Origin: Pontibacter indicus
GTDB lineage: Bacteria; Bacteroidota; Bacteroidia; Cytophagales; Hymenobacteraceae
Reading direction: 5' to 3'
DNA length: 64,000 nucleotides
Assembly (NCBI RefSeq): GCF_900156345.1
Contig: NZ_FTPP01000002.1
Coordinates: 806,001-870,000 of the forward strand
Both the position numbers and the translations under genes were made by a program. A model generated the notes under the pieces. The model searched no databases, was not told the DNA's origin, and saw nothing but the letters and a program-made list of their open reading frames with translations. Of the stretch, positions 1-9,832 are shown piece after piece (the stretch's first letter is position 1; the number at the start of each line of letters is the position of its first letter).

Positions 1-1
1 A

Positions 2-253
2 CGCCACAACTTTGCCGGTGTTGGTGGACAGACACACGGTCAGCACAACAGAGCAAGACACCCTGGTTCAATTGGTGCATGCTCTTGGCCATCAAGAGTA
101 TTTAAAGGTATGCGCATGGCCGGCCGTATGGGTGGCAACCGAGTGAAAATCCAAAACCTGACGGTAGTGCGTGTTATTGCAGACAAAAATCTGTTAGTAG
201 TTAGTGGCTCTGTTCCAGGTGCCAAGAATTCTTACGTGTTAATTGAGAAATAA
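2..253 (+). CDS. rplC: 50S ribosomal protein L3, C-terminal part
   Basis: Only the last 83 codons are present; the gene begins before the window and the reading frame is open from base 2. The readable part contains the conserved L3 stretch [17 protein letters not shown] followed by [13 protein letters not shown] and a C-terminal [14 protein letters not shown], typical of bacterial L3, which binds 23S rRNA near the peptidyl transferase centre. It ends one base before the rplD start, so it lies in the same ribosomal protein operon. The upstream rpsJ expected in this order lies outside the window. Confidence 0.95.
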   Translation, partial: RHNFAGVGGQTHGQHNRARHPGSIGACSWPSRVFKGMRMAGRMGGNRVKIQNLTVVRVIADKNLLVVSGSVPGAKNSYVLIEK

Positions 254-254
254 A

Positions 255-881
255 ATGGAGCTTTCTGTATTGAATATTAAAGGTGAGGATACAGGTAGAA
301 AGGTGACACTTTCTGATGCTGTGTTTGGTGCTACACCAAACGAGCATGCAATGTATCTTGACGTGAAGCAGTACCTGGCTAATCAGAGACAGGGAACGCA
401 CAAGTCCAAAGAAAGAAACGAAGTTGCTGGATCTACCAAAAAGATCAAAAAGCAAAAAGGAACTGGTGGTGCTCGTGCAGGTAGCTTGAAAGCTCCTCTT
501 TTTGTAGGTGGTGGTAGAGTATTTGGTCCAAAGCCAAGAAACTACAGCTTTAAACTGAACAAAAAGCTAAAAGAAGTAGCTCGTGTGTCTGCGCTTTCAT
601 TATTAGCAAAAGACAACAAGGTTTCTCTTTTAGAGTCTTTCACATTTGAAGCTCCTAAGACCAAAGAGTTCAAGAATATCCTAAGCAACCTGAAGGTGGA
701 AGGCAAGACATTGCTCGTGTTACCTGCAGTTGATAAGAATGTTGTTCTTTCTGGCCGCAACCTGAACAAGGTGAAAATTTCTACAGCTAGCGATTTAAAT
801 ACATACGATCTGTTGAATACGGACCGTGTGCTGCTGGTTGAAGATTCAGTTAACGTTATTGAAAACCTCCTAAGCGCATAA
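255..881 (+). CDS. rplD: 50S ribosomal protein L4
   Basis: A 208-residue L4, an early 23S rRNA-binding assembly protein whose extended loop lines the exit tunnel. The loop is visible around residues 45-95, including [18 protein letters not shown] and [14 protein letters not shown] chose the ATG at 255, one base after the rplC stop; an in-frame TTG four codons upstream lies inside rplC and would give an unusual N-terminus. The tight spacing implies cotranslation with L3. Confidence 0.97.
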   Translation: MELSVLNIKGEDTGRKVTLSDAVFGATPNEHAMYLDVKQYLANQRQGTHKSKERNEVAGSTKKIKKQKGTGGARAGSLKAPLFVGGGRVFGPKPRNYSFKLNKKLKEVARVSALSLLAKDNKVSLLESFTFEAPKTKEFKNILSNLKVEGKTLLVLPAVDKNVVLSGRNLNKVKISTASDLNTYDLLNTDRVLLVEDSVNVIENLLSA

Positions 882-884
882 TAT

Positions 885-1169
885 ATGATACTGAAAAAAC
901 CGCTTCTGACGGAAAAATTCGCTGCCATGAACGAGGTTGGAAAGTATGCTTTCGAGGTGAACATCAAAGCCAACAAAGTTGAAATCAAGAAGGCAGTTGA
1001 GAAACTTTATGGTGTTACTGTTGAAAAGGTAGCTACCATGAAAACGCAAGGCAAAGTTAAAAGCAAATACACCAAGTCTGGTGCTGTGACTGGCCGTACG
1101 TCTTCTAAGAAAAAAGCAATCGTTACCTTGAAAGAGGGCGAAGTGATAGACTTTTACAGCAGCATTTAA
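885..1169 (+). CDS. rplW: 50S ribosomal protein L23
   Basis: 94 residues, the normal length for L23, which sits at the tunnel exit and is a docking site for trigger factor and SRP. The opening MILKKPLLTEKFAAMNE and the YAFEVNIKANKVEIKKAVE segment are characteristic. It follows rplD by three bases and precedes rplB by ten, in the standard S10-operon order. Confidence 0.97.
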   Translation: MILKKPLLTEKFAAMNEVGKYAFEVNIKANKVEIKKAVEKLYGVTVEKVATMKTQGKVKSKYTKSGAVTGRTSSKKKAIVTLKEGEVIDFYSSI

Positions 1170-1179
1170 TTAAATAACA

Positions 1180-2004
1180 ATGGCTTTAAAGAAGTTAAGA
1201 CCAACAACACCAGGTCAAAGATTCCGCGTAGCGCCGGCGTTCGATGAGATCACGACAGCTACTCCAGAGAAATCTTTGTTGGCACCGAGTAAAAAATCTG
1301 GTGGACGCAATAACTCAGGTAAAATGACTATGCGCTATTTGGGCGGTGGTCATAAGCAAAAGTACAGAGTGATAGACTTCAAGCGTACGAAGTACGGCGT
1401 ACCGGCTACCGTGAAGACTATTGAGTACGATCCAAACAGAACAGCGCGCATCGCCCTGCTTTACTATGCAGATGGTGAGAAGAGCTATATCATTGCTCCA
1501 TCTGGCATACAGGTAGGAACAGTGCTAGTTTCTGGTCCTGGTGTAGCTCCTGAAGTAGGCAACTGCCTGCCATTATCTGATATTCCACTAGGTACTATCG
1601 TGCATAACATCGAGTTGCAGCCTGGCCAAGGCGCTACTCTTGCAAGAAGTGCGGGTTCTTACGCACAGCTAGTAGCAAGAGAGTCTCGTTATGCAACAAT
1701 TAAACTACCATCAGGTGAACTCAGAATGGTGCTGGTAAACTGCTTCGCAACTGTAGGTGCAGTTTCGAATTCAGACCATATGAACGTGAAGATTGGTAAA
1801 GCTGGTCGTAACAGATGGTTGGGTAAGCGTCCAAGAGTACGTGGTGTAGCGATGAACCCTGTCGATCACCCTATGGGTGGTGGTGAAGGTAAGTCTTCAG
1901 GTGGTCACCCACGTTCACGCAAAGGCTTACTGGCTAAAGGTCTGAAGACTCGCAGCAAGAAGAAGCATTCTGAGAAACTTATAGTTAATAGAGGAAAGAA
2001 ATAG
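1180..2004 (+). CDS. rplB: 50S ribosomal protein L2
   Basis: 274-residue L2, needed for subunit association and close to the peptidyl transferase centre. The Gly/His-rich C-terminal signature [17 protein letters not shown] followed by HPRSRKG is clearly present, including the conserved histidine of the active-site region. Length and order match the family. The C-terminus is very basic, as usual. Confidence 0.98.
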   Translation: MALKKLRPTTPGQRFRVAPAFDEITTATPEKSLLAPSKKSGGRNNSGKMTMRYLGGGHKQKYRVIDFKRTKYGVPATVKTIEYDPNRTARIALLYYADGEKSYIIAPSGIQVGTVLVSGPGVAPEVGNCLPLSDIPLGTIVHNIELQPGQGATLARSAGSYAQLVARESRYATIKLPSGELRMVLVNCFATVGAVSNSDHMNVKIGKAGRNRWLGKRPRVRGVAMNPVDHPMGGGEGKSSGGHPRSRKGLLAKGLKTRSKKKHSEKLIVNRGKK

Positions 2005-2007
2005 TAA

Positions 2008-2286
2008 ATGGCTAGATCATTAAAAAAAGGGCCTTATATTGACTATAGGCTCGAGAAGAAAGTAGATGTGATGAACGAGTCTGGTAAGAAGAATGTTATC
2101 AAGACTTGGTCACGCAGATCCATGATTTCTCCGGATTTCGTTGGACATACATTTGCAGTTCATAACGGTAACAAGTTCATTCCAGTGTATGTGACTGAGA
2201 ACATGGTGGGACACAAACTCGGTGAGTTTGCTCCAACTAGAAACTTCAGAGGTCACGTAGCTAAAAAAGATAAAGGTAAGCGATAA
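2008..2286 (+). CDS. rpsS: 30S ribosomal protein S19
   Basis: 92 residues beginning [18 protein letters not shown], with the signature [17 protein letters not shown] near the C-terminus. S19 forms a complex with S13 in the 30S head. Its stop codon overlaps the start of rplV by one base (TAATG), indicating translational coupling. Confidence 0.98.
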   Translation: MARSLKKGPYIDYRLEKKVDVMNESGKKNVIKTWSRRSMISPDFVGHTFAVHNGNKFIPVYVTENMVGHKLGEFAPTRNFRGHVAKKDKGKR

Positions 2287-2681
2287 TGGAAGCAGTAGCG
2301 AAACTAAAGAACGTGCCTACTTCTCCTCGCAAAATGCGATTAGTAGCAGGTTTGGTACGCGGTAAAAGCGTAAATAAAGCCCTCGGCTTATTGAAATTCG
2401 AGGCAAACTCAGGTGCTGCCAGAATCGAAAAACTTCTTTTATCTGCCTTGGCAAACTGGCAACAGAAGAACGAAGATTCCCGCATCGAGGATGCTAACCT
2501 CTTCATCAAAGAGATCTTTGTAGACGAAGGCAAAATGCTGAAGCGCCTTCGCCCGGCTCCACAGGGACGTGGATACCGCATCAGAAAAAGATCTAATCAC
2601 GTGACGCTCGTGATTGACAGTATGACTGAAGAGCAACTCGAGCAACAGCAAACAAAGAAATCTAAAAAAGCCAATAAGTAA
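2286..2681 (+). CDS. rplV: 50S ribosomal protein L22
   Basis: 131-residue L22 with the family hairpin that reaches into the exit tunnel, visible near residues 75-105 as [19 protein letters not shown]. The Gln/Lys-rich tail after residue 115 makes it somewhat longer than the roughly 110-residue E. coli form. The ATG overlaps the rpsS stop codon. Confidence 0.97.
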   Translation: MEAVAKLKNVPTSPRKMRLVAGLVRGKSVNKALGLLKFEANSGAARIEKLLLSALANWQQKNEDSRIEDANLFIKEIFVDEGKMLKRLRPAPQGRGYRIRKRSNHVTLVIDSMTEEQLEQQQTKKSKKANK

Positions 2682-2685
2682 GAAT

Positions 2686-3459
2686 ATGGGACAGAAAGTA
2701 AATCCGATCGGTTTTCGCCTAGGAGTTATCAAAGGTTGGGATTCTAACTGGTATGGTGGCAAAGATTTCGCTGAGAAGCTGGTTGAAGACGAGAAAATCA
2801 GAAAATATATTTTAGCGCGTATCCCTAAAGGTGGCATTTCTAAAATAATTATTGAGAGAACCCTTAAGCGCATTACCATCACTGTTAACACAGCCCGTCC
2901 AGGTGTTGTAATCGGTAAAGGTGGACAGGAAGTAGATAAGATCAAGGAAGAGCTTAAGAAGCTTACTAACAAGGATGTTCAAATCAACATCTTTGAAATT
3001 AAGCGTCCAGAGCTTGATGCCAAACTGGTAGGCGAATCAATCGCTCAGCAGTTACAGGCGCGTATCTCTTTCCGTCGTGCTATGAAGCAGGCTATTGCTT
3101 CTGCGCTGCGTGTAGGTGCTGAAGGTATTAAGGTTCAGGTTTCAGGTCGTTTAGGCGGTGCTGAAATGGCCCGTACTGAGCACTACAAAGAAGGAAGAAC
3201 TCCTCTGCACACACTTCGTGCTGATATCGACTATGCCCTGTCTGAAGCACAGACTGTGTATGGCAAACTTGGGATCAAAGTATGGATCTTCAAAGGTGAG
3301 GTTTACGGTAAGAAAGATCTTACTCCAAACGCCGGCCTTGAGACCAAAGGTGGCCCTGGTGCACAAAGTGGAAGTGGTGACAGAAGAAGCCGTGGTGGCG
3401 AGCGTGGCGACCGTAAGAAAACGGACGGAGCTGCTAAGCCACGTAAGCGTCGTCAATAA
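2686..3459 (+). CDS. rpsC: 30S ribosomal protein S3
   Basis: 257 residues. The N-terminal [13 protein letters not shown] and a type II KH domain with the GKGG loop at residues 77-80 identify S3, which lies at the mRNA entry site. A tail after about residue 215 is rich in Gly, Arg and Lys and extends the protein beyond the E. coli length of 233. Position between L22 and L16 is canonical. Confidence 0.97.
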   Translation: MGQKVNPIGFRLGVIKGWDSNWYGGKDFAEKLVEDEKIRKYILARIPKGGISKIIIERTLKRITITVNTARPGVVIGKGGQEVDKIKEELKKLTNKDVQINIFEIKRPELDAKLVGESIAQQLQARISFRRAMKQAIASALRVGAEGIKVQVSGRLGGAEMARTEHYKEGRTPLHTLRADIDYALSEAQTVYGKLGIKVWIFKGEVYGKKDLTPNAGLETKGGPGAQSGSGDRRSRGGERGDRKKTDGAAKPRKRRQ

Positions 3460-3489
3460 TTGATTGATAACATTATTAAGTTTTAGAAA

Positions 3490-3912
3490 ATGTTACAGCC
3501 TAAAAGGACTAAATATAGAAAAATGCAAAAAGGCCGCGTGAAAGGTCTGGCTCATAGAGGCAGTACTATTTCATTTGGTTCTTTTGCCATCAAATCTCTT
3601 GAAGCATCATGGATCACAAGCCGCCAGATTGAGGCTGCTCGTATCGCCATGACAAGAGCAATGAAACGTGAGGGTCAGGTATGGATTCGTATTTTCCCTG
3701 ACAAACCAGTTACGAAGAAGCCTGCAGAGGTTCGTATGGGTAAGGGTAAAGGTTCTCCTGAGTATTGGGTAGCCGTTGTTAAGCCAGGTACCATCATGTT
3801 CGAATCTGATGGGGTGCCTCTGGATGTAGCTCAAGAGTCATTGAGACTTGCTGCTCAGAAGCTACCAGTTAAAACAAAGTTTGTAGTACGTAGAGATTAC
3901 GTTGAGAAATAG
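3490..3912 (+). CDS. rplP: 50S ribosomal protein L16
   Basis: 140-residue L16, which helps position the A-site tRNA. It begins [16 protein letters not shown] and carries the central [14 protein letters not shown] and [18 protein letters not shown] segments typical of the family. It is separated from rpsC by 30 bases and followed three bases later by rpmC. Confidence 0.98.
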   Translation: MLQPKRTKYRKMQKGRVKGLAHRGSTISFGSFAIKSLEASWITSRQIEAARIAMTRAMKREGQVWIRIFPDKPVTKKPAEVRMGKGKGSPEYWVAVVKPGTIMFESDGVPLDVAQESLRLAAQKLPVKTKFVVRRDYVEK

Positions 3913-3915
3913 TAT

Positions 3916-4116
3916 ATGAAAAATTCAGAGATTAAAGCTTTGTCTTTAGAAGAGCTGAAAGAGAAGCTTAATACGGAGCAAACAACCATGCAGAACCTAC
4001 GTTTCGCACATGCTATCTCTCCGTTGGAAAATCCGATGAAAATCCGTGAGACGAAGAAATCTATCGCTCGTTTGAATACCGAGATTCGTCGCCGTGAAAT
4101 TGAAGCTAACTCTTAA
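3916..4116 (+). CDS. rpmC: 50S ribosomal protein L29
   Basis: 66 residues, predicted as the two-helix L29 fold, with MKNSEIKALSLEELKEKL at the N-terminus and IRETKKSIARLNTEIRRRE in the second helix. L29 neighbours L23 at the tunnel exit. Normal length and position for the family. Confidence 0.96.
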   Translation: MKNSEIKALSLEELKEKLNTEQTTMQNLRFAHAISPLENPMKIRETKKSIARLNTEIRRREIEANS

Positions 4117-4131
4117 TACTTAATAGAAATC

Positions 4132-4389
4132 ATGGAAGAGAGAAATCTTAGAAAAGAAAGAAGTGGTAAGGTTGTTAGCAACAAGATGGACAAGTCTATC
4201 ACTGTATTAGTGGAAAGCAGAATGAAACACCCGATCTACGGTAAGTTCGTTAGCAAGTCCACCAAATTCATGGCTCATGACGAGAAAAACGAGTGCAACA
4301 TTGGAGACACTGTTCGCATTCAGGAAACACGTCCTCTAAGCAAGCACAAGAACTGGCGTTTAGTAGAAATTATAGAAAGGGCGAAATAA
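4132..4389 (+). CDS. rpsQ: 30S ribosomal protein S17
   Basis: 85-residue OB-fold protein that binds 16S rRNA early in assembly. Family signatures include [19 protein letters not shown] and a C-terminal [19 protein letters not shown]. The start ATG at 4132 follows the rpmC stop by 15 bases, and the stop is one base from the rplN start. Confidence 0.97.
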   Translation: MEERNLRKERSGKVVSNKMDKSITVLVESRMKHPIYGKFVSKSTKFMAHDEKNECNIGDTVRIQETRPLSKHKNWRLVEIIERAK

Positions 4390-4390
4390 G

Positions 4391-4759
4391 ATGATACAGC
4401 AGGAATCAAGATTGAACGTAGCCGACAACAGTGGAGCAAAAGAGGTTCTTTGCATCCGTGTTCTAGGTGGTACAGGAAAGAAATACGCTTCTATCGGTGA
4501 TAGAATCGTTGTAACTGTAAAGTCAGCCCTTTCTTCTGGTAACGTTAAGAAGGGAACTGTTTCAAAGGCAGTTATTGTAAGAACAAAGAAAGAGATCAGA
4601 AGAAAAGACGGTTCTTATATCCGTTTCGACGACAACGCCGCTGTTCTTCTGAACGCTAACAACGAGCCACGTGGAACTCGTATTTTCGGACCAGTTGCGC
4701 GTGAGCTTCGTGAAAAGCAATTCATGAAAATTGTTTCGTTGGCACCTGAAGTTCTTTAA
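4391..4759 (+). CDS. rplN: 50S ribosomal protein L14
   Basis: 122 residues, exactly the usual length of L14, which forms intersubunit bridge B8. It starts [19 protein letters not shown] and contains [19 protein letters not shown] near its end. First gene of the classical spc operon; here it is fused to the S10 operon without an obvious terminator. Confidence 0.98.
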   Translation: MIQQESRLNVADNSGAKEVLCIRVLGGTGKKYASIGDRIVVTVKSALSSGNVKKGTVSKAVIVRTKKEIRRKDGSYIRFDDNAAVLLNANNEPRGTRIFGPVARELREKQFMKIVSLAPEVL

Positions 4760-4779
4760 TCATTAATTCAGACATCAAG

Positions 4780-5103
4780 ATGAATAAGAAAAAACTTCAT
4801 GTAAAAACTGGCGATACAGTAAAAGTGATTGCCGGTGACGACCGCGGAAAGACAGGCCGCATTACAGCTGTTAACATTGAGAAGCAAAGAGTAACTGTAG
4901 AGGGTATTAACATGGTGACGAAGCACGCTAAGCCAAGCGCCAAAAACCCTCAAGGTGGTATCTCTAAAATGGAAGCTCCTATTCATGCCAGCAACGTAGC
5001 TTTAGTAGATTCTAAATCAGGTGAAACTATTAAGGTTGGCAGAAGAAAAAACAGCGAAGGTAAAACAGAGCGTTATTCTAAAAAATCAGGAGAAGTAATC
5101 TAA
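4780..5103 (+). CDS. rplX: 50S ribosomal protein L24
   Basis: 107-residue KOW-domain protein, one of the assembly initiators of the large subunit. The KOW motif is at residues 7-33 ([19 protein letters not shown]). The tail is rich in Lys, Arg and Ser. It is followed one base later by rplE. Confidence 0.97.
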   Translation: MNKKKLHVKTGDTVKVIAGDDRGKTGRITAVNIEKQRVTVEGINMVTKHAKPSAKNPQGGISKMEAPIHASNVALVDSKSGETIKVGRRKNSEGKTERYSKKSGEVI

Positions 5104-5104
5104 T

Positions 5105-5659
5105 ATGGCAACTGCAAGATTTAAAGAAAAATATCAGAAGGAGGTAGTACCTGCTCTGAAAGAGAAGTTCCAGTACAAGAACGTGATGCAGGTGCCTAAG
5201 ATCACGAAGATCTCTATCAACAAAGGTATCGGTGCTGCTGTAGCTGACAAGAAACTGGTTGACATTGGTGTAGAAGAGCTTACTATCATTTCTGGTCAGA
5301 AAGCTGTTGCTACAATCGCTAAGAAATCAGTATCGAACTTCAAACTTCGTGAAGGAATGCCAATCGGTGCTCGCGTGACACTGAGAGGTCAGCGCATGTA
5401 CGAGTTCATGGATCGTCTTTTGACAATCGCGCTTCCACGTGTACGTGACTTCAGAGGTGTGAATGATAAAGGATTTGATGGTCGCGGTAATTATACACTT
5501 GGTGTAAAAGAGCAGATCATCTTCCCTGAGATCAGCATTGATAAAATTAAGGCCATTAGTGGTATGGATATCACCTTCGTAACAACTGCTCAGACAGATG
5601 AGGAGAGCTACGAATTGCTTAAAGCGTTTGGTATGCCTTTCACTAATATTAAGAAATAA
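5105..5659 (+). CDS. rplE: 50S ribosomal protein L5
   Basis: 184-residue 5S rRNA-binding protein of the central protuberance. Signatures include the segment [15 protein letters not shown] (residues 33-43), [19 protein letters not shown], and [19 protein letters not shown]. The length matches the family. Between L24 and S14 as expected. Confidence 0.98.
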   Translation: MATARFKEKYQKEVVPALKEKFQYKNVMQVPKITKISINKGIGAAVADKKLVDIGVEELTIISGQKAVATIAKKSVSNFKLREGMPIGARVTLRGQRMYEFMDRLLTIALPRVRDFRGVNDKGFDGRGNYTLGVKEQIIFPEISIDKIKAISGMDITFVTTAQTDEESYELLKAFGMPFTNIKK

Positions 5660-5664
5660 GAAAA

Positions 5665-5934
5665 ATGGCTAAAGAAGCAGTAAAAGCGAGAGAGCTTAAA
5701 AGACAGAAGTTAGTTGCTAAGTACGCTGCGAAGCGTGCTGAACTAAAAGCTAAAGGAGATTACGAAGGACTTGACAAGCTTCCTAAGAATTCATCTCCAG
5801 TAAGGTTACATAACCGTTGCAAGCTGTCTGGAAGACCACGTGGTTACATGAGAAAATTCGGTATCTCACGTGTAGTGTTCAGAGAACTGGCTGTTATGGG
5901 TAAAATTCCTGGTGTAACAAAATCGAGCTGGTAA
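5665..5934 (+). CDS. rpsN: 30S ribosomal protein S14 (zinc-free form)
   Basis: 89 residues, the long form of S14. The C-terminal half holds [19 protein letters not shown], and the paired CxxC zinc ligands of the short form are missing, so this is the zinc-independent type. It sits in the 30S head. A 89-base non-coding gap with a promoter-like element follows. Confidence 0.97.
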   Translation: MAKEAVKARELKRQKLVAKYAAKRAELKAKGDYEGLDKLPKNSSPVRLHNRCKLSGRPRGYMRKFGISRVVFRELAVMGKIPGVTKSSW

Positions 5935-5973
5935 TTTTTTCTTAACATATTAAGAAAGACGAAAAGATATTCT

Positions 5974-5981
5974 TATCTTTG
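5974..5981 (+). promoter_or_regulatory. Bacteroidetes-type -7 element upstream of rpsH
   Basis: TATCTTTG matches the Bacteroidetes sigma consensus TAnnTTTG and lies 42 bases before the rpsH ATG, inside the longest non-coding gap of the ribosomal cluster so far. No clear TTG is visible about 20 bases upstream. An internal promoter splitting the spc section is an inference. The same octamer appears before rplM. Confidence 0.5.
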
Positions 5982-6023
5982 CCGCTCGCTTAGAAAAAGC
6001 GTTCAAGATTTAAGTGATTCATA

Positions 6024-6422
6024 ATGAACTCAGATCCAATAGCAGATTATTTAACTAGAGTGCGTAATGCCATCAAGGCAAACCACAGAGTAGTTGAAAT
6101 ACCATCTAGCAATATCAAGAAAGAGATTACAAAAGTATTGTACGACAAAGGCTATATTCAAAGCTACAAATTTGATGATGCTTCAGTACAAGGTACTATC
6201 AAGATCGCTCTGAAATACAATCCTACCACTAAGCAATCTGCTATTGTGAAACTTGAGAGGATTAGTAAGCCAGGGCTTCGCAAGTATACCGGAAATGACA
6301 ACTTGCCACGCGTTCTGAACGGGTTGGGTATTGCTATCCTGTCAACTTCCAAAGGTGTAATGACTGAAAAAGAGGCCAAGTCACTGAATGTAGGTGGTGA
6401 GGTATTGTGTTACGTTTACTAA
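6024..6422 (+). CDS. rpsH: 30S ribosomal protein S8
   Basis: 132-residue S8, a primary 16S rRNA-binding protein and, in E. coli, the translational repressor of the spc operon. It starts MNSDPIADYLTRVRNAIKA and ends with ISTSKGVMTEKEAKSLNVG, both highly characteristic. Gene order is canonical. Confidence 0.98.
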   Translation: MNSDPIADYLTRVRNAIKANHRVVEIPSSNIKKEITKVLYDKGYIQSYKFDDASVQGTIKIALKYNPTTKQSAIVKLERISKPGLRKYTGNDNLPRVLNGLGIAILSTSKGVMTEKEAKSLNVGGEVLCYVY

Positions 6423-6423
6423 T

Positions 6424-6429
6424 AGGAGG
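6424..6429 (+). promoter_or_regulatory. Strong Shine-Dalgarno sequence before rplF
   Basis: AGGAGG lies seven bases upstream of the rplF ATG at 6437. Most genes in this window lack such a sequence, as is known for Bacteroidota, so this site stands out. It begins immediately after the rpsH stop codon. Confidence 0.7.
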
Positions 6430-6436
6430 ATAGACA

Positions 6437-6991
6437 ATGTCACGTATAGGAAAATTGCCAATCACCCTGCCAAATAACGTTGAGTTTGCTGTTGCAAAAG
6501 ATAACGTTATTACTGTAAAAGGCCCTAAAGGCACGCTTACAACTCCGGTAGATAAAGACATGATTGTAAAGCAGGAAGATAACCAAATTTTGGTTGAGCG
6601 TCCAACTGAGCAAAAACGTCATAAAGCCATGCATGGTCTTTACCGTTCACTGATCAACAACATGGTTGTTGGTGTAAGTGAAGGTTATAAAGAGCAGCTT
6701 GAGTTAGTAGGTGTAGGTTACAAGGCCACCGTACAAGGTAACGTTATAGAGCTTGCTTTGGGATACTCCCACAATATCTTTATGGCTATGCCTGCAGAGG
6801 TAACAGCATCAGCTGTAACTGAAAAAGGTAAAGCACCTGTTATTACGCTTGAGAGCAATGACAAGCAACTGCTTGGTCAAGTAGCTGCTAAAATCAGAGC
6901 ACTTCGCAAAGTTGAGCCTTACAAAGGTAAAGGTATTCGCTTCGTGGGTGAAGTTGTAAGAAGAAAAGCTGGTAAGACAGCATCTAAATAA
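6437..6991 (+). CDS. rplF: 50S ribosomal protein L6
   Basis: 184-residue L6 with its two repeated domains; it binds near the sarcin-ricin loop and the factor-binding site. [17 protein letters not shown] at the start and the C-terminal [19 protein letters not shown] are family signatures. It has one of the few strong ribosome binding sites in the window. Confidence 0.98.
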   Translation: MSRIGKLPITLPNNVEFAVAKDNVITVKGPKGTLTTPVDKDMIVKQEDNQILVERPTEQKRHKAMHGLYRSLINNMVVGVSEGYKEQLELVGVGYKATVQGNVIELALGYSHNIFMAMPAEVTASAVTEKGKAPVITLESNDKQLLGQVAAKIRALRKVEPYKGKGIRFVGEVVRRKAGKTASK

Positions 6992-6999
6992 TCATCATC

Positions 7000-7350
7000 A
7001 TGTCTGTTAATAAAGTATCAAGAAGACTTAGAATTAAGAGAAGTATCAGAAACAAGATTTCTGGTACTTCTGCCAGACCGAGATTATCTGTTTTTAGAAG
7101 CAACAAAGCTATCTATGCGCAGTTGATCGATGACACTACAGGAAAAACTTTGGCGGCTGCCTCTTCTACGAAGCTTGATGGTGTAACCAACGCTAATATT
7201 TCAGTGTCCAATCAGGTTGGAAAAGAAATAGGAGCAAAAGCTCTCGAGATGGGTATCTCTCAGGTGGTTTTCGACCGTTCTGGATACCTTTACCATGGTA
7301 ACGTAAAATCATTGGCTGAAGGCGCTCGCGAGGCAGGCCTAAAATTCTAA
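7000..7350 (+). CDS. rplR: 50S ribosomal protein L18
   Basis: 116-residue 5S rRNA-binding protein. The basic N-terminus ([20 protein letters not shown]), [17 protein letters not shown] and the C-terminal [19 protein letters not shown] segments identify L18. Standard position between L6 and S5. Confidence 0.98.
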   Translation: MSVNKVSRRLRIKRSIRNKISGTSARPRLSVFRSNKAIYAQLIDDTTGKTLAAASSTKLDGVTNANISVSNQVGKEIGAKALEMGISQVVFDRSGYLYHGNVKSLAEGAREAGLKF

Positions 7351-7355
7351 GAATT

Positions 7356-7874
7356 ATGTTGAAAAATAATATTCGTAGTGTAAAGGCTAGCGAGATCGAA
7401 CTGAAAGAAAGAGTAGTAGCGATCAACCGTGTAGCCAAAGTTGTAAAAGGTGGTAGAAGATTTAGCTTTGCCGCCATCGTTGTTGTAGGCGATGGTAACG
7501 GTGTGGTTGGATACGGCCTTGGAAAAGCAAATGAAGTAACTGACGCTATTGCGAAAGGTATCGATGATGCTAAGAAAAACCTGGTGAAGGTTCCTCTTTA
7601 TCATCACACTGTACCACATGCTATGGAAGGCAAGTACTCAGGAGGTTTTGTGCTCGTGAAGCCTGCTGCTCCTGGTACTGGTGTTATTGCCGGTGGTGCA
7701 ATGCGTGCTGTGCTTGAAAGTGCTGGCATTAAGGACGTACTTTGTAAGTCTAAAGGTTCTTCTAACCCACACAACGTGGTAAAGGCAACTTTCGACGCGC
7801 TTGCAAAAATGCGTGATCCTTTGGCCGTAGCTCAGCAGCGTGGTGTTAATTTGCAGAAAGTATTTAACGGTTAA
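7356..7874 (+). CDS. rpsE: 30S ribosomal protein S5
   Basis: 172 residues. An N-terminal double-stranded RNA-binding domain ([18 protein letters not shown], then [11 protein letters not shown]) is followed by the second domain with [20 protein letters not shown]5 takes part in translational accuracy and mRNA unwinding at the entry channel. Confidence 0.98.
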   Translation: MLKNNIRSVKASEIELKERVVAINRVAKVVKGGRRFSFAAIVVVGDGNGVVGYGLGKANEVTDAIAKGIDDAKKNLVKVPLYHHTVPHAMEGKYSGGFVLVKPAAPGTGVIAGGAMRAVLESAGIKDVLCKSKGSSNPHNVVKATFDALAKMRDPLAVAQQRGVNLQKVFNG

Positions 7875-7879
7875 TTGAG

Positions 7880-8059
7880 ATGGCTAAAGTAACAATCACA
7901 CAAGTTAAAAGCATTATTGACAGACCAAAAAACCAGAAGCTTACAATTAAAGCTTTAGGTCTTGGTAAGATCAATAAATCAGTAACTGTTGAGAAAACGC
8001 CTCAGATTGCTGGTATGATTAACAAGGTTCACAATTTAGTAGAAGTAAAGGACATTTAA
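7880..8059 (+). CDS. rpmD: 50S ribosomal protein L30
   Basis: A 59-residue ORF starting MAKVTITQVKSIIDRPKNQK and ending HNLVEVKDI. The central TIKALGLGKINKSVTVE and PQIAGMINKVHNLVEV match L30. It fills the gap between S5 and L15, five bases after the rpsE stop and one base before the rplO start. Confidence 0.97.
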   Translation: MAKVTITQVKSIIDRPKNQKLTIKALGLGKINKSVTVEKTPQIAGMINKVHNLVEVKDI

Positions 8060-8060
8060 T

Positions 8061-8507
8061 ATGTATTTGAATTCATTAAAACCTGCAGAAGGGTCTGTTA
8101 AGGCCAGAAAGAGAATAGGCAGAGGAACTGGCTCAGGTAGAGGTGGAACTTCTACAAGAGGTCACAAAGGTGCCAAGTCTCGTTCAGGCTACTCGCAGAA
8201 GTCTGGTTTCGAAGGCGGCCAGATGCCACTTCAGAGACGTGTTCCTAAGTTTGGTTTCAAAAACTTCAACCGAGTAGAGTATAAAGGAATTAATTTAGAT
8301 GTTCTGGAGTCATTGGCTGCAGATACTAATGAAAAAGTTTTTAACTTTGATTTCTTCAAGGCGCATGGTCTTGTGTCCAAGAATGACAAAGTTAAGATCT
8401 TAGGTAGAGGAGAGATTACTAAAGCTGTAGAAGTACACGCTCATGCTTTTTCTCAGACTGCCATTTCATCCATCGAAAAAGCAGGCGGTAAAACAGTAGC
8501 CCTTTAA
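8061..8507 (+). CDS. rplO: 50S ribosomal protein L15
   Basis: 148-residue L15. The long Gly/Arg-rich N-terminal extension (GRGTGSGRGGTSTRGHKG at residues 21-38), FEGGQMPLQRRVPKFGF and a C-terminal KAGG motif are present. Late-assembly protein of the large subunit. Precedes secY as in the standard spc operon. Confidence 0.98.
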   Translation: MYLNSLKPAEGSVKARKRIGRGTGSGRGGTSTRGHKGAKSRSGYSQKSGFEGGQMPLQRRVPKFGFKNFNRVEYKGINLDVLESLAADTNEKVFNFDFFKAHGLVSKNDKVKILGRGEITKAVEVHAHAFSQTAISSIEKAGGKTVAL

Positions 8508-8512
8508 TTTTT

Positions 8513-9829
8513 ATGAAGAAGTTTATAACAACAATTAAGAACATTTTTGCTATTAATGATCTAAGGGTACGTATACTCAACACCTTAGGTTTTATAGCTA
8601 TTTTCAGATTAGGTTCTTATGTTGTTTTGCCTGGTATAGATCCTAACCGACTAACGTCTAACACCGAAGGTATATTCGGTTTGTTAGATACATTCTTAGG
8701 TGGGGCATTTAGCAATGCTTCCATCTTTGCGTTAGGTATCATGCCATACATTTCGGCTTCTATCGTATTGCAGCTACTTACTATCGCTGTTCCTTATTTC
8801 CAAAAAATGCAGAAGGAGGGTGAGTCTGGTAGAAAGAAAATCAACCAAATCACCCGAGTTCTAACTATTATTATTACACTTGCTCAGGCGGTTGGCTTTG
8901 TAGCCACCATCAATAGTGAGGCCATTGTGGTTAATACAACGCTGTTTACAATCAGTTCAATGATTGTACTGACATCAGGCACCATCTTCTGTATGTGGCT
9001 TGGTGAAAGAATCACGGACAAGGGAATTGGTAACGGTATATCAATGCTTATCATGATTGGTATTATCTCCCGTTTCCCTGGAGCCATTGTTGCTGAAGCC
9101 TTGTCAAAAGAACTGAATGGTGCTTTGTTATTCATGTTTGAGCTGATTATTCTATTCTTCGTTGTAATGTCTGTTGTTATGTTAACGCAGGCTGTCAGAA
9201 GAATTCCGGTGCAGTATGCTAAGCAAGTAGGAGGCAGTTCCCTTTACAGTGGTCAACGTCAATTTATCCCGCTTAAGGTGAATGCTGCAGGTGTGATGCC
9301 AATCATTTTTGCTCAATCCCTTATGTTCCTGCCTTCTATGATTGCTTCAATCTGGGCGGACTCAAGCGAGACAGCGAGTTACATAGGTGCTACCTTTTCA
9401 GACTTTACGTCCTGGCAGTACAATGTGGTGTTTGGTCTAATGATCCTGATTTTTACTTATTTCTACACGGCAATCACAGTTAACCCAAATCAGATAGCTG
9501 ATGATCTGAAGCGTAGTGGAGGTTTTGTGCCAGGTGTTAAGCCAGGTCGTGCGACATCTGAGTATATCGATAATATCCTTACAAAGATCACGCTTCCTGG
9601 TGCTATTTACCTGGCGCTCGTTGCAATTTTCCCTGCTATCGCTATGCTGTTCGGAGTAACTAGAGAGTTCGCTCAGTTCTATGGTGGTACATCCCTCATC
9701 ATTATGGTGGGTGTGGTACTTGACACACTGAAGCAAATTGAAAGTTATTTATTAATGCGTCATTATGATGGCATGATGAAATCTGGAAAGCTAAGAGGCA
9801 GAACAGAGAATATTGCCATGGTATCCTAA
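8513..9829 (+). CDS. secY: Preprotein translocase subunit SecY
   Basis: 438-residue inner-membrane channel of the Sec translocon. Ten hydrophobic segments are recognisable, with the plug region near ALGIMPYISASIVLQLL, the SecA-contacting cytosolic loop around QVGGSSLYSGQRQFIPLK, and the family segment KRSGGFVPGVKPGRAT before the last membrane helices. It lies between rplO and map; the adk gene found here in many other phyla is absent. Its partner SecA is encoded at 29575. Confidence 0.98.
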   Translation: MKKFITTIKNIFAINDLRVRILNTLGFIAIFRLGSYVVLPGIDPNRLTSNTEGIFGLLDTFLGGAFSNASIFALGIMPYISASIVLQLLTIAVPYFQKMQKEGESGRKKINQITRVLTIIITLAQAVGFVATINSEAIVVNTTLFTISSMIVLTSGTIFCMWLGERITDKGIGNGISMLIMIGIISRFPGAIVAEALSKELNGALLFMFELIILFFVVMSVVMLTQAVRRIPVQYAKQVGGSSLYSGQRQFIPLKVNAAGVMPIIFAQSLMFLPSMIASIWADSSETASYIGATFSDFTSWQYNVVFGLMILIFTYFYTAITVNPNQIADDLKRSGGFVPGVKPGRATSEYIDNILTKITLPGAIYLALVAIFPAIAMLFGVTREFAQFYGGTSLIIMVGVVLDTLKQIESYLLMRHYDGMMKSGKLRGRTENIAMVS

Positions 9830-9832
9830 TAA

